Numbered from the stretch's first letter, positions 7,636 through 18,091 are shown. The stretch: 64,000 nt of DNA from Pseudomonas koreensis (GCF_025447595.1 NZ_JAOEJU010000001.1:186001-250000); one strand, 5' to 3'. Notes: generated by a model from the letters alone, not told the origin. Numbers and translations are program-made.

Positions 7636-9261
7636 ATGCTGCTTAGGAAGTTCAGGCTCGTTCAACGGGCCATATTGGTTTTTTTCATAATAAATGTGCT
7701 GGTGGTGGCGCTGGGCGGGATCGCGCTGTCGCAGATGGGGCGGGTGCGCGCGGCCGCCGTGGAGATTGAAAAGAACTGGATGGAAAGCGTCCGTCAGGCC
7801 GGCCTGATCAATTCGATGGTACTGACCCTGCGCCTGGAAAGTTTCAGGTTGATCAATACCAGCAGTGATGATGTCCGGAAAATCTCCACTGATACCCTGG
7901 CCACCACCCGGGTCAAGTTGAAAGAACTGGTGGAGGGTTATCAGGGGCAGGTGAGCAGCAAGGAAGAGCAAGCCCTCTACGAACAGGTCAAGTCCGGGGT
8001 CGCCAACTACGACAATAAGCTGGACGGTTTCCTGTCGCTGGCACAGTCGGGTGATGCAACCGCCGCTGCCCGATACATCGATCAGAATATCCGGCAACCG
8101 ACCAACGAACTTCAGGTCGCCGTCGGCAAACTTGTCGAGTTGAACCGCCTGGGTGGTCAGCAATCCGGTATCGAGTCAGAAGGGATCTACCAGAGTTCGA
8201 TCAAGACGGTCATCGGGATTGGTCTGTCTGTGCTGTTGATCAGTGTTTTCCTGGGTATTGTCTTTGCCCGAAGCATCACGGTTCCGTTGCTGGCAGTGCT
8301 GGACGTCAATAAACGCATCAGCGAAGGCGATCTGCGATCCGATCTTGAAATCACCGGCAAAGACGAGCTCGCCGATCTGATGGCGTCGACTGCCGCGATG
8401 CAGGCCAGTCTGCGCGACACCATTCGCCACATGGGGGATTCGTCCAGTCAACTGGCCTCGGCAGCGGAAGAAATGTATTCCGTCACCGAAGAGTCGAGTG
8501 CCGGGATTCAGCGCCAGAACAACGAAATCGAGCAGGCCGCTACGGCGGTCAACGAAATGACCGTCGCGGTGGAAGAGGTGGCGAGGAACGCGGCCTCTGC
8601 GTCCGAATCCGCGCAGCTGTCGGAGCGTTCGACCCGCACCGGATCCCAGCGCGTCACGGAGACGGTCAAGGCGATTCAGGGCCTGACCGCCACGGTGGAA
8701 AAAACCAGCGGGGAAGTGGAGGGGCTGGCGGTCAAGGCCCAGAGCATCAGCAAAGTGCTGGACGTGATTCGTGCCATCGCCGAGCAAACCAATCTGTTGG
8801 CCTTGAACGCTGCAATCGAAGCGGCGCGAGCGGGAGACCAGGGGCGAGGATTTGCCGTGGTTGCGGATGAAGTCCGGGCGCTGGCTCACCGTACGCAAGA
8901 GTCCACCAAAGAAATCGAAAACATGATTGCCGATATTCAAGCGGGGGCGGATCAGGCTGTGCTGGCCATGTCCAACAGCTGCGTCAACGCCCAGGACACC
9001 TTGAGCATCGCCCATGAGGCGGGTTCGGCGCTGGCGGAGATTGCGCGCACGATCACCGAGATCAACGAAAGAAACTTCATGATCGCCACCGCTTCGGAAG
9101 AGCAGGCGCAGGTCGCGCGTTCGGTGGATACCAACCTGGTCAGCATCCGCGATCTGTCGATGCAGACCTCGACCGGGGCGAATCAGACCGCGATGGCGAG
9201 CAACGAACTGTCGAAACTGGCGATTGCCATGGCAGACCTGACCAAACGATTCAGGACTTGA
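7636..9261 (+). CDS. Methyl-accepting chemotaxis protein (541 aa)
   Basis: A classic membrane chemoreceptor. A first membrane helix spans residues ~10-32. A periplasmic four-helix-bundle sensor of the 4HB_MCP type covers ~33-188, a second helix ~190-212 and a HAMP domain ~213-265. The cytoplasmic signalling coiled coil contains the conserved hairpin tip [20 protein letters not shown] near residue 376. It should pass ligand state to CheA/CheW. No C-terminal NWETF-type tether is present. The ATG follows AGGAC. It is followed by two small unknown genes. Confidence 0.95.
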   Translation: MLLRKFRLVQRAILVFFIINVLVVALGGIALSQMGRVRAAAVEIEKNWMESVRQAGLINSMVLTLRLESFRLINTSSDDVRKISTDTLATTRVKLKELVEGYQGQVSSKEEQALYEQVKSGVANYDNKLDGFLSLAQSGDATAAARYIDQNIRQPTNELQVAVGKLVELNRLGGQQSGIESEGIYQSSIKTVIGIGLSVLLISVFLGIVFARSITVPLLAVLDVNKRISEGDLRSDLEITGKDELADLMASTAAMQASLRDTIRHMGDSSSQLASAAEEMYSVTEESSAGIQRQNNEIEQAATAVNEMTVAVEEVARNAASASESAQLSERSTRTGSQRVTETVKAIQGLTATVEKTSGEVEGLAVKAQSISKVLDVIRAIAEQTNLLALNAAIEAARAGDQGRGFAVVADEVRALAHRTQESTKEIENMIADIQAGADQAVLAMSNSCVNAQDTLSIAHEAGSALAEIARTITEINERNFMIATASEEQAQVARSVDTNLVSIRDLSMQTSTGANQTAMASNELSKLAIAMADLTKRFRT

Positions 9262-9289
9262 GACTCACATTCACAGGCTGGGGTAAGTG

Positions 9290-9673
9290 ATGGGCGCAGA
9301 CATTGTGTGTGAGCCAGCGATTGCAAAGGAATTGCCGCCCGAGCGGGTTTTGCCGGGTGTCGATCCATTCGTGGCTGAACTGAACAGGGCGATGGTCGGC
9401 GTCACGGCGATCGGCAACGCTGCATCGAAAGCGGCGAACGACCTGGCCGTGAACATGCTGTCGGCCAACGCCGAACTGGTGCAGGCGCACCGACAGCTTC
9501 GCAGCGTATTGAGCACGGCGGAGGTCAAGCAGCGCGCCGGCATGGAACGCTTCGAAAAACAGTCACGGCAGATTTTTCTTAGCGCCATGCTGCAGGCAGC
9601 GTTGGTCGCCGGCCTGTCTGCCGGCATCGGCGCGGCGATCGGGGCCTGTATCACCGCCCTGTTGTTGCGTTGA
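9290..9673 (+). CDS. Small protein with helical body and C-terminal membrane anchor (127 aa)
   Basis: The central part (residues ~30-95) is strongly helical with Ala/Leu/Glu heptad character. Residues ~98-126 form a Gly/Ala-rich hydrophobic segment ending LLLR, consistent with a tail anchor. No family is recognised. It starts 28 bases after the chemoreceptor stop with a weak GGGGTAA Shine-Dalgarno, so it is likely co-transcribed and may work with the receptor (inference from position only). Confidence 0.65.
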   Translation: MGADIVCEPAIAKELPPERVLPGVDPFVAELNRAMVGVTAIGNAASKAANDLAVNMLSANAELVQAHRQLRSVLSTAEVKQRAGMERFEKQSRQIFLSAMLQAALVAGLSAGIGAAIGACITALLLR

Positions 9674-9714
9674 CCGGGCCTTACAGGAAACAGAATTTTT
9701 GCAGGAGGGTGCCC

Positions 9715-10029
9715 ATGAAGATTGCCGATCTGGACATGCGGGAGTTGATCGACGCGATTGGCGGTGCGTTGATCCCGGTCGTTTACAAAGACATCGGAAA
9801 GGACGCGACGCCCCATGCAGTGCGCGAGCGTTCGCGCCTGAACGCCGAAATCATGGGGCGGCTGGCGGCGGTGCTGTACTGCGGTGAAAAGGTTGGACCG
9901 GAGATCGTTGACCTGATTGACCTGTTCACCGCACATATGCAGCTGGAACACCTTCACTCCATGGACCGATTCCTTGGACCGGGCGGTGGTTTGAGCCGAT
10001 TGAGAAACGCTGCGCGCAAGGCGCAGTGA
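9715..10029 (+). CDS. Small unknown protein in signalling island (104 aa)
   Basis: A soluble, helical protein of 104 residues (MKIADLDMRELIDAIGGAL...). The ATG lies six bases after GCAGGAGGG, a near-ideal ribosome binding site, which is why I prefer it to earlier in-frame starts overlapping the previous gene. It contains one Cys and an HMQLEHLHSM histidine/methionine cluster near residues 78-88 that could bind metal or be incidental. No family is recognised. It is probably co-transcribed with the preceding chemoreceptor. Confidence 0.65.
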   Translation: MKIADLDMRELIDAIGGALIPVVYKDIGKDATPHAVRERSRLNAEIMGRLAAVLYCGEKVGPEIVDLIDLFTAHMQLEHLHSMDRFLGPGGGLSRLRNAARKAQ

Positions 10030-10058
10030 ATCAGGACGGCGTGCCGGGGCGGCTCATT

Positions 10059-10076
10059 TTAAGGTTTGCCTGATGG
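10059..10076 (+). promoter_or_regulatory. Putative response-regulator operator (site B)
   Basis: The sequence TTAAGGTTTGCCTGATGG carries the dyad TAAGG-N4-CCTGA and lies about 35 bases before the ATG of the first hybrid kinase gene. It is 15/18 identical to the copies before each chemoreceptor gene. Confidence 0.5.
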
Positions 10077-10109
10077 TGTGCGGCGGGGGCCGGGCTCTAC
10101 CCTTGCGCC

Positions 10110-12896
10110 ATGAAACTCAAGCAATTTCTCCAGCCTGCCGATGCCTATTTTTCTACGCCGAAAGCGGCGCGCAGGTTGTTGCGCCTGTTTGCCCAGTTGC
10201 TCGTGCTGGGCATGGTCGCCGGTGCCATCGTCACGCTCAGTTCCGTGTTCAGCAGCGAGATTTCGCGGCGCCAAGGCTACATGAGTGACGCCATCACCCA
10301 TGCGCGGGTGTTTTTCACTCAGCGCGAAGTGTTGCTCAGATGTCTGGCGTTCTCGGCACTCGACAAACTCAATGCGGCGAACGAGGCGGGCGCCGCCAAC
10401 GCCGCCAGACCGTGGAACCTGCCGCTCTCGCAGCGCGCCGTCGAGTTTCTTGAAAAAAACCGGATCAACCTGGTGTATGTGACGGATGAGCCTGACTTTC
10501 CGGCGTTTTATCTGAACGGCAGTTCGGCGCCAATTGCACCGTTGTCCGGAGATATCCTGCAGCGACTGCACCAACTCGGTGAACAGATGCCGGCCGTCAG
10601 CCAGGAAGTCTGGATGAGCGATCAGAGTGCCTCACCGCCGCGCATCTATGTGTTCACTCTGATGGATCGCAGTCGTGCGCAATCAGGCTGGATCGGCATG
10701 GAAATGGATGCATCCGACGTCACCAACACCCTGCATGACGATACGGCCGGGCAGTTCATGATGCTCAATGCCAGTGGCGAAATCATGATGAGCAGTGCCG
10801 GGGTGGCGCTGCCTTCGCCCGCTCTGCGCCTGGAGATCGGCCAGAACTTCGGATTCTCAGGCCCGGGCGCCGTTCCGGATCGGCTGGTCATGCGCCGGCA
10901 ACTGGGATTTTCCAACTGGCAGATCTACTACTCGATTGACCTGCTGTCCTTGATGCATGTGCTCTGGTGGCCGCTGGCGATTTCGATCGCGTTGATTGCG
11001 TTCATCACACTAATGGTCAACCGACTGGTGTCACGTATCGAACGCCGCCTGATAACACCCGCCACCGAGCGCATTGATGCGCTGATCGAAAGCGAAGCGT
11101 TCAGCCGGGCGGTGATCCAGACCGCACCGGTTGCTCTTTGTGTTCTGCGGCGTGCCGACGGGCAGGTGGTGCTGGAAAACCGCTTGTCGGAGCAGTGGCT
11201 GGGCGAGTGCAACGAGCGCGAACGCCTGTGCCACGGCTGGATCGAGCGGGCGTTCGACGAGAACGAAACGAACCAGTCGGACGAGTTCCAGGCCGGCAAT
11301 GGCCGTCATCTCTACCTCAGCTTCGTGCCGACACGCTACAACGGCGAAGACGTGTTGTTCTGCGCGTTCAGCGATATCAGTTCGCGCAAACAGGTGGAAG
11401 CGGCGATGGCCATGGCCAAACAGATGGCCGACGCGGCGAACGAGGCAAAGACCTTGTTCCTCGCCACCATGAGCCATGAAATCCGCACACCGTTGTATGG
11501 CGTGCTCGGTACGCTGGAACTGCTGGGCAAAACCGAACTCAAGGCCCAGCAGAAATCCTATCTGCACGCGATTGAAAGCTCTTCGACGGCGCTGTTGAAC
11601 CTGGTATGCGACGTGCTGGACGTTGCGAAAATCGAGGCCGGTCAGTTGGCCCTGGAGATCCACGATTTTTCACCGCTGGACCTGGTCTACAGCGTCGTGC
11701 AGAGCTATCGGGGGGCAGCGCGCAGCAAGGGGCTGCTGCTTTATTCGTGGATCGATCCCGGTCTGCCCGCCGTATTGCGCGGGGATGTGACCCGGATCAG
11801 GCAGATCCTCAACAATCTGCTGAACAATGCCGTCAAATTCACCGACAGCGGGCAGGTTGTCCTGCGGGTGAGGGCGGGCGCGGCGGCCGGGGATTGTCTG
11901 GAGGTCTGCTGGCAAGTCTCGGACACCGGCCCTGGCATCACCCATGAGGATCAGGTGTTTCTGTTCGAGCCGTTTTACCAGACCGGCAGTGCCACCAACG
12001 TGGTTGCCGGAACGGGGCTGGGGTTGTCGATCTGTCAGCGGCTGGCGTTGCTGATGAATGGCAACATTCGGGTGGTCAGTGCGGCGGGGCTGGGCAGCAG
12101 CTTTACCCTGGACGTTGCGCTGGAGTGCGTCTCGACAACGGCCGAGGTTCAGCTCAAACGCGGGTTTTCCCAGGCACCGGTGTATGTGTATTCGCCTGTG
12201 CTGGAGATGGCGGAGTACGTTGAAGGCTGGCTACGAACGGTGGGCGCCAGGGCGCAGATCGGCAAGCCGCCCCTGACCGGTGCGGATCCGTCGGCGGTGC
12301 TGATCGAAATACACCCCCAGGCACAAGGCCTCCTTTGCTGCGACTGGAAAGGCGCGAGCATTGTGGTGAGCCCCGATGGATGCCAGGCGGAAGGGCAGAC
12401 GTTCAATCATTGGGACGTCGAGCTCAATGATCTCAACGGCCTGTTCGATGCAGTCATTCAGGCCCAGGGAAGCGTTGATCATCCGCAACGCCTGCTGGAG
12501 GCGGACGTCTGCGAGAAACTGTCGATCAAGGTGCTGGTGGTCGAAGACAACTTGATCAATCAGTTGATCCTCAAGGATCAGCTGCAAGAGCTGGGCTGTC
12601 AGGTCGTGCTGGCGAGCGATGCCTCTGAAGCGCTGGTGCTGTGGGCGGCCGACGACTTCGACGTGATTCTGACCGACATCAATATGCCGGGCATGAATGG
12701 CTACGACCTGACCCGTCGATTGCGCAGCCTCGGCTGTACCGCGCCGATCATCGGCGCGACTGCCAATGCGATGCGTGACGAACGTGACCGTTGCCTGGGG
12801 GCCGGCATGCAGCAATTGCTGGTGAAACCATTTGGCCTGGGTGCGCTGTTCAATTGCCTGCAACACTACGAAAGGGTGAATGTCGATGGCTTATAG
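10110..12896 (+). CDS. Hybrid sensor histidine kinase (928 aa)
   Basis: An inner-membrane hybrid kinase with TM1 ~24-46, a periplasmic sensor ~47-277 and TM2 ~280-300. A PAS-like linker covers ~325-430. The HisKA phospho-acceptor is His456 (TMSHEIRTPLYGVL). The ATPase domain has N box NNLLNNAVKFT near 567 and G boxes DTGPGI and GTGLGLSI. A second, degenerate receiver-like stretch precedes the C-terminal receiver (VLVVEDNLINQ near 806) with Asp856. It lacks an HPt domain, unlike the second kinase here, so it may borrow that one. Its 3' end overlaps the REC-EAL gene by 17 bases, implying coupled translation. The layout recalls RcsC/BvgS/RocS kinases. Confidence 0.93.
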   Translation: MKLKQFLQPADAYFSTPKAARRLLRLFAQLLVLGMVAGAIVTLSSVFSSEISRRQGYMSDAITHARVFFTQREVLLRCLAFSALDKLNAANEAGAANAARPWNLPLSQRAVEFLEKNRINLVYVTDEPDFPAFYLNGSSAPIAPLSGDILQRLHQLGEQMPAVSQEVWMSDQSASPPRIYVFTLMDRSRAQSGWIGMEMDASDVTNTLHDDTAGQFMMLNASGEIMMSSAGVALPSPALRLEIGQNFGFSGPGAVPDRLVMRRQLGFSNWQIYYSIDLLSLMHVLWWPLAISIALIAFITLMVNRLVSRIERRLITPATERIDALIESEAFSRAVIQTAPVALCVLRRADGQVVLENRLSEQWLGECNERERLCHGWIERAFDENETNQSDEFQAGNGRHLYLSFVPTRYNGEDVLFCAFSDISSRKQVEAAMAMAKQMADAANEAKTLFLATMSHEIRTPLYGVLGTLELLGKTELKAQQKSYLHAIESSSTALLNLVCDVLDVAKIEAGQLALEIHDFSPLDLVYSVVQSYRGAARSKGLLLYSWIDPGLPAVLRGDVTRIRQILNNLLNNAVKFTDSGQVVLRVRAGAAAGDCLEVCWQVSDTGPGITHEDQVFLFEPFYQTGSATNVVAGTGLGLSICQRLALLMNGNIRVVSAAGLGSSFTLDVALECVSTTAEVQLKRGFSQAPVYVYSPVLEMAEYVEGWLRTVGARAQIGKPPLTGADPSAVLIEIHPQAQGLLCCDWKGASIVVSPDGCQAEGQTFNHWDVELNDLNGLFDAVIQAQGSVDHPQRLLEADVCEKLSIKVLVVEDNLINQLILKDQLQELGCQVVLASDASEALVLWAADDFDVILTDINMPGMNGYDLTRRLRSLGCTAPIIGATANAMRDERDRCLGAGMQQLLVKPFGLGALFNCLQHYERVNVDGL

Positions 12897-14082
12897 CGTG
12901 CTGGTTGTCGAGGACAACCCCTTTCAACTTCAGTACCTGCTTGAGATGTTCGGCTCGTTGGGCGGCGTCTGCGTCCAGCCGGCGGTCAATGGACACCACG
13001 CGCTTGAACTGCTCAAGAGCCGGCACTTTGACCTGTTGCTCAGTGACCTGATGATGCCGGGCATGGACGGTGTGCAACTGGTCCAGCACCTTGCGGAACT
13101 TGAGTACAAACCGGTCTTGGCATTCATGAGCATCGCCTACGGGCGCATGCTGAGCAGTGTCAGCCTGGCGGCCCGAAGCCTGGGCTTCAGCGTTGCGGGC
13201 GTGCTGAGCAAACCCGTCAGATTCGAAGCCCTGCAGGACACGATCAAACACGCCATTGCAGCGGGTAACGGCGCTTTTACAGCGTTGAAGGCGCCCACCC
13301 ATTTCAGTTCCGGCGACCTGACCGCGGCTATCAGCAGCGGTCAGATCCAGCCGTGGTTCCAGCCAAAAAAATCACTGGCGACGGGGCGCATCGTCGCGGC
13401 GGAGGCCTTGGCTCGATGGCGCCGAAGCATCGACGACCTGTTGATGCCCAGGGACTTTCTGCCGGGCATCATCCGGCACAATCTGGAAGAGGCGCTGTTG
13501 ATGGAGTTTGTCGCCCACACCATCAGCGCTCAATCGGCCTGGCGAGCGCAGGGCTACGATGTGCCGGTCTCGATCAACCTGCCGACGCACCTGCTGGCCA
13601 GTGATGACTTGCCGGATCGCCTTCACGATCTCGTCCTGGCACGAGGCGGCATTCCGTCGAAGATCAGTTTCGAATTGATGGAAAGCTCCGCCACCGAGCA
13701 CCAGGGCCATTATTTCGCAGGCGTCTGCCGGCTGCGCTTCAAGGGTTTCGGTCTGGCTCAGGATGATTTTGGCAAAGGCTACAGTTCCTACTTCAATCTG
13801 GTTTCCACGCCCTTTACCGAGCTCAAGATCGACCGCTCGCTGGTCAGCGGCTGCGTCGAGAACGAGAACCTGGAGGCGGCCCTGAGCAGCATCGTCGCCC
13901 TCGGCAAGCGGCTTGGCCTGAACGTCGTGGCCGAAGGCGTGGAAACAGCCGGGGAACTCGCGCTCCTGAGTCGGCTTGACTGCGATCAGGTGCAGGGGTT
14001 CCTGATTTCCAAAGCGGTGCATTCACAACAGTTTCTGGGCCTGCTGTCTGCGGACGGCCCCGGCAGGCGCGACGGCATTTGA
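12880..14082 (+). CDS. Response regulator with EAL c-di-GMP phosphodiesterase domain
   Basis: A 400-residue REC-EAL protein. The receiver (residues ~1-125) has the acidic pair VVEDN and Asp56 (LLSDLMMPGMDG). The EAL domain (~150-390) keeps the catalytic set: EALAR, SINLP, FELMES, QDDFGKGYSS, ELKIDRS and VVAEGVET. It should therefore hydrolyse c-di-GMP when phosphorylated. The same architecture occurs in P. aeruginosa RocR, encoded beside the RocS1 kinase and RocA1 regulator. Its position between two hybrid kinases supports an equivalent role (inference). The start overlaps the upstream kinase gene and GGGTGA precedes it. Confidence 0.93.
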   Translation: MSMAYSVLVVEDNPFQLQYLLEMFGSLGGVCVQPAVNGHHALELLKSRHFDLLLSDLMMPGMDGVQLVQHLAELEYKPVLAFMSIAYGRMLSSVSLAARSLGFSVAGVLSKPVRFEALQDTIKHAIAAGNGAFTALKAPTHFSSGDLTAAISSGQIQPWFQPKKSLATGRIVAAEALARWRRSIDDLLMPRDFLPGIIRHNLEEALLMEFVAHTISAQSAWRAQGYDVPVSINLPTHLLASDDLPDRLHDLVLARGGIPSKISFELMESSATEHQGHYFAGVCRLRFKGFGLAQDDFGKGYSSYFNLVSTPFTELKIDRSLVSGCVENENLEAALSSIVALGKRLGLNVVAEGVETAGELALLSRLDCDQVQGFLISKAVHSQQFLGLLSADGPGRRDGI

Positions 14083-14102
14083 ACCCCGGCGCTGGCCGGG
14101 GT
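14083..14102 (+). promoter_or_regulatory. Intergenic stem-loop between REC-EAL and second kinase genes
   Basis: An 8-bp perfect stem ACCCCGGC/GCCGGGGT with a GCTG loop begins one base after the REC-EAL stop. No T-run follows, so it may be a processing or partial termination signal that sets the ratio of upstream to downstream messages. Confidence 0.45.
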
Positions 14103-14163
14103 GAAAACGTTGTCTATGGTTCAACCATGAACCCCAGTGGTGCAGGAGCTTTCGAGACACGCA

Positions 14164-17100
14164 ATGAATACCGATAGTCTGTTTGGATCGCTGGCCAGAA
14201 GCTCGATGCGCCTGGGCAGCGGACTGCTGTTGTCGCTGGGGCTGGTGTTCGTGCTGGTGGTGACGAACGCCTGGGCGATCATGCGCCTGTTCGACAGCGA
14301 GCGGGAAAAGGCCGACGCACACTTTGTGCGGGTGATGAAAAACCTGCGCGAGCAGGAGGTGTTCCTGCAGGCGATCTCCGATCGACTGGTCGCCCCGACG
14401 GAAGCGATGGCCAGCGTGCCGAGCGGGCTCAAGCAGAACCTGCAATTCAGCGACGCACACAACAGTGTCTATCAGGTTTCCGAAGGCGCGTTTTCCTTGC
14501 CGTTCATGGTCGAGATGCCGAGCGATCAGGGCCAGACCAGTCTGAACGCGCTGTCCTCGATCGGCTGGCACCTGACCAACTATTACAGCCGGTTCTGGGC
14601 CCAATCGAGCCTGTTGTCGCCTCAGGTATTTGTCTTCAGCCCTGAAAGCCCGGCCCGGCTGGTGGTGCCCGCAATAGGCGAGTTCCGCGATGAAAACCTG
14701 CTCACCCGACAGAACTATTCCCAGACCCTGCAGAACCTGTACCGGCAGATCATTGACACGAACCGTTCGAACAGCCGCAGTGTCCGCTGGGTCCGGCCTG
14801 TGCCGGAGACGGTCGGGCAGGAGCCTGTCCTGCAAGTGGCCGCCTTTGTCACCGGCGAGCTGCCGATCAACCACACGCGCGTCGACAGCGGTATGGATCA
14901 TGTGGCCGTCGTCACGCTGTCCGACATCCGTCACTCGAACGAAGGGGCGGCGGACTCCGGGCTGCCGTTTCATGGCCGTTTCGCGCTGGTCGGCCCTGAC
15001 GGTGAAACCCTGGTCGGGCGTCTCGAAACGCCAGTCGAGGCACCGGGTTTTTTCTGGTCGAGCGAAGGGCTGTCCATCACCAACGCCGACCTGTCGACCA
15101 CGGGCGAACGGTGGGTGGCGCAGTATTTCGTCGATTACCGCCATCTCGCCGAATGGGCGGCGTTGCCGGTCCTGCGCTTGTTGGGTCTGTCGATTTTGCT
15201 GGCGGTGTGCTTCCGGCTTTTATACGTCTACTACCGCAAGCACGTGGTGATTCCGGCGAAGGTTGCCCAGGATCGTCTCGTCGAAAGCCAGGCCTTCAAT
15301 CGCTCGGTCGTGGAAAGCGCCCCCGCCGGGCTGGTGGTAATCCGTCTCGCCGACGGCGGGGTGGTCATGGAAAACCAGCGGGCACAACAAAGCACGGTGG
15401 TTGCCCAGGAAGTCTCCCGGCTGTTTCGCAAACCCGGTGTGACCTTGAGCGGAGAAGCCTGCATGGCGTTGCAGGAGCGTCACTACCTGGTCAACTACGC
15501 GAGCGCCCGTTACCAGGATCAGGACGTGCTGATCTGCGCGTTCTCCGATGTCACCGAGCATCAGCAACGTTCGGTGGCGCTGCGCCAGGCAAAAAAACAG
15601 GCGGAGAAAGCCAGCGAGGCGAAAACCATCTTCCTGGCGACGATGAGCCATGAAATCCGCACACCACTGTACGGCGTGCTGGGGACGCTGGAACTGCTGG
15701 GGCTGACCCCGCTGGAGCCACGCCAGCTCGATTACCTGCGCACCATGCAGATTTCCTCCACGACGGTGCTGGACATCATCAGCGACGTGCTGGATGTGTC
15801 GAAAATCGAATCCGGCCAACTGACCCTCGAGCCGGTGTCTTTCTCTCCGCTGGCATTGATTGAAGCCACCGTGGCCGCCCACGTTGCTGGTGCACGCTCG
15901 AAAAACCTGCAGATCTACGCCTGCATCGATCCGGCCATTCCACAGCTGATTTACGGGGACGACGTCAAGCTGGGACAGATTCTGAACAACCTGCTGAGCA
16001 ACGCGGTGAAGTTCACCAGCCTCGGGCGCGTGGTCCTGCGTTGTCAGCTGCTGCAGCACGAAGGGCAGGGCCCCCAGTTGCAGGTTCAGGTCACCGACAC
16101 CGGGATCGGCATCACCGCGGAACAACAGCTGCACATTTTCGAACCCTTTTATCAGGCACACACCAGCAATCTCATCAGCGGTACCGGGCTGGGCCTGTCG
16201 ATTTGCAGTCAGTTCGTTGCGTTGATGGGTGGAAGTATCTCAGTGGTCAGCGAACAGGGGCTGGGCAGCAGCCTCACCGTCGTGCTGCCGTTGACGCTGC
16301 CGCAAACCCCTCGAACCGAAAAGGCCGGACCGGACCTGAGCGGACGGCAGATCTACATCCGCGCACCCGTTCGGGAACTGGCGGACAACGTTCAGGCGTG
16401 GATGACGCACTGGGGGGCCAGCGCCACGGTGATTTCACCCCGATCCAAAGAGCTGCCGCCCGGCGCGCTGCTGGTCGATCTGCTGGCGACGGATGACGTA
16501 CCCCTGACGTGGAACGGCAAGGTCCTGCGCTGCGAATACGAAGGGCCGCTCGTGCCTGAGCACACCGACACGGGCGCGCGGGTCAGTGCGCAGCACATTC
16601 AAGCCATTGCCGAGGGCGTGCTCCAGGCCACCGACCCTGCGGGTGTTGCGCTCTCGCCGCTGGCCGAGGCCGCACTGCCGAGGCTGAACCTGCACGTGCT
16701 GGTCGCCGAAGACAACCTGATCAATCAGGCTATCCTCAAGGAGCAGCTCGAATCCCTGGGCTGCGAGGTCACCGTCACGGGCAACGGCCTTCAGGCCTTG
16801 CAGGTCTGGAACCAGGACGATTTCGATGCGGTACTCAGCGACGTGAACATGCCGGTCATGAACGGCTATGAGCTCACCCGCCAGATTCGCCAGACCGACG
16901 GGCAGGTGCCGATCATCGGTATCACCGCCAATGCGATGCGCGATGAGGGTGAGCGCTGCGAGTCGGCCGGAATGAGTGCCTGGATGGTCAAGCCACTGCG
17001 GCTGACGGACCTGATGAGCACTCTGAGCCATCTCGGGAGCGACAAGCGCGACCCGGTGGCCGAACCATTGAAGGCGGAGGAAACGGTTCCCGTCCAGCCG

Positions 17101-17379
17101 GCCATCACACTGTCAGCGGCAATGCGCAGCCTTTTTCACAGCACGATGCAACAGGACATGGACGCTGTTCGCGTGGCCATCGCCAATGGCAGGCAAACCG
17201 ATGTCGTACAGCGGCTGCATTCAGTCAGCGGTGCGTTGTCGGTGGTGCGGGCGGATCAGCTGTCGACGGTGTTCGGGCAACTGGAACATCAAGTCCGCGA
17301 GCGTTCGCTGGAGGCCGGCCTGGTCGCTGACATAGAGCAGGCGCTGGACGGGTTGTCCGACTTGTTGAAATCAATATGA
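14164..17379 (+). CDS. Hybrid sensor histidine kinase with C-terminal HPt domain
   Basis: A membrane hybrid kinase of 1071 residues. TM1 spans ~15-40, a large periplasmic region extends to ~335 and TM2 is ~338-358. A PAS-like region precedes the HisKA His496 (TMSHEIRTPLYGVL), and the ATPase boxes include NNLLSNAVKFT, DTGIGI and GTGLGLSI. A receiver has VLVAEDNLINQ near 842 and Asp893 (LSDVNMPVMNG). An HPt domain near the end has His1019 (RLHSVSGALS). It thus holds the full His-Asp-His relay and should feed the adjacent NarL-type regulator and the REC-EAL protein. The ATG start is favoured over an upstream GTG; both are in frame. Confidence 0.93.
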   Translation: MNTDSLFGSLARSSMRLGSGLLLSLGLVFVLVVTNAWAIMRLFDSEREKADAHFVRVMKNLREQEVFLQAISDRLVAPTEAMASVPSGLKQNLQFSDAHNSVYQVSEGAFSLPFMVEMPSDQGQTSLNALSSIGWHLTNYYSRFWAQSSLLSPQVFVFSPESPARLVVPAIGEFRDENLLTRQNYSQTLQNLYRQIIDTNRSNSRSVRWVRPVPETVGQEPVLQVAAFVTGELPINHTRVDSGMDHVAVVTLSDIRHSNEGAADSGLPFHGRFALVGPDGETLVGRLETPVEAPGFFWSSEGLSITNADLSTTGERWVAQYFVDYRHLAEWAALPVLRLLGLSILLAVCFRLLYVYYRKHVVIPAKVAQDRLVESQAFNRSVVESAPAGLVVIRLADGGVVMENQRAQQSTVVAQEVSRLFRKPGVTLSGEACMALQERHYLVNYASARYQDQDVLICAFSDVTEHQQRSVALRQAKKQAEKASEAKTIFLATMSHEIRTPLYGVLGTLELLGLTPLEPRQLDYLRTMQISSTTVLDIISDVLDVSKIESGQLTLEPVSFSPLALIEATVAAHVAGARSKNLQIYACIDPAIPQLIYGDDVKLGQILNNLLSNAVKFTSLGRVVLRCQLLQHEGQGPQLQVQVTDTGIGITAEQQLHIFEPFYQAHTSNLISGTGLGLSICSQFVALMGGSISVVSEQGLGSSLTVVLPLTLPQTPRTEKAGPDLSGRQIYIRAPVRELADNVQAWMTHWGASATVISPRSKELPPGALLVDLLATDDVPLTWNGKVLRCEYEGPLVPEHTDTGARVSAQHIQAIAEGVLQATDPAGVALSPLAEAALPRLNLHVLVAEDNLINQAILKEQLESLGCEVTVTGNGLQALQVWNQDDFDAVLSDVNMPVMNGYELTRQIRQTDGQVPIIGITANAMRDEGERCESAGMSAWMVKPLRLTDLMSTLSHLGSDKRDPVAEPLKAEETVPVQPAITLSAAMRSLFHSTMQQDMDAVRVAIANGRQTDVVQRLHSVSGALSVVRADQLSTVFGQLEHQVRERSLEAGLVADIEQALDGLSDLLKSI

Positions 17380-17410
17380 CTGGTGCCAATCGATTCACAT
17401 GGATATCCCA

Positions 17411-18064
17411 ATGAGTAGGCAAAAAATCACCGTCGTCATCGCCGACGATCATCCGATCGTTCTGCTGGGCGTGCGGGAGCTGGTCGAGCGTGACCAGCGG
17501 TTCGAGGTCATCGGCGAGGCGTCGAGCTCCACCGAACTGGTCAAGGTGTTGAGTGCGCGGGTGCCGGACATCCTCATCACCGACTACAACATGCCCGAGA
17601 ACTCGATCTACGGGGATGGGCTGAAGCTGACCAAATACCTGGTCCGGCACTTTCCCGACCTGCGGATACTGATTCTGACCATGGTCTCCAACGGCCTGAT
17701 TCTGTCCCGGCTGTACGATCTGGGAGTGGCCGGTGTGGTGCAAAAAGGCCAGGTCCACCTGGAAATCCAGAAGGCACTCGATGCACTCAGCCAGGGGCGC
17801 AACTATGAATGCCCGGAAGTGAAGAAACTCTCGGTGGTGGACAACCAGCAGAACGTCGAAGAGCGCCTGGCGTTGCTGTCCATTCGCGAACTGGAAATCC
17901 TGCGTCTGTTTATTTCGGGGATGAGCCTGCGGGACATCGCCGAAGACCAGAATCGCAGTGCCAAGACCATCAGCACGCAAAAGGTCACGGCCATGCGCAA
18001 GCTCAACGTGAGCAGCGATCAGGAGCTGATCACCTTTTGCCTGGAAGCCAACCTGTTCCAATAA
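17411..18064 (+). CDS. NarL/RcsB/BvgA-type response regulator
   Basis: A 217-residue two-domain regulator. The receiver has IADDHPIVLLGV at the N-terminus and Asp58 (LITDYNMPEN). The LuxR-type helix-turn-helix (residues ~145-210) contains LSIRELEILRLFISGMSLRD and SAKTISTQK. It follows the HPt-bearing kinase by about 30 bases, so it is its likely phosphorylation target, as BvgA is for BvgS or RocA1 for RocS1. An ATG four codons upstream is also possible; neither start has a strong ribosome binding site. Its probable operators are the TMAGG-N4-CCTGA motifs around the cluster (inference). Confidence 0.92.
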   Translation: MSRQKITVVIADDHPIVLLGVRELVERDQRFEVIGEASSSTELVKVLSARVPDILITDYNMPENSIYGDGLKLTKYLVRHFPDLRILILTMVSNGLILSRLYDLGVAGVVQKGQVHLEIQKALDALSQGRNYECPEVKKLSVVDNQQNVEERLALLSIRELEILRLFISGMSLRDIAEDQNRSAKTISTQKVTAMRKLNVSSDQELITFCLEANLFQ

Positions 18065-18091
18065 TCTGTTTCTTCCTTCCCAGCCCTCATT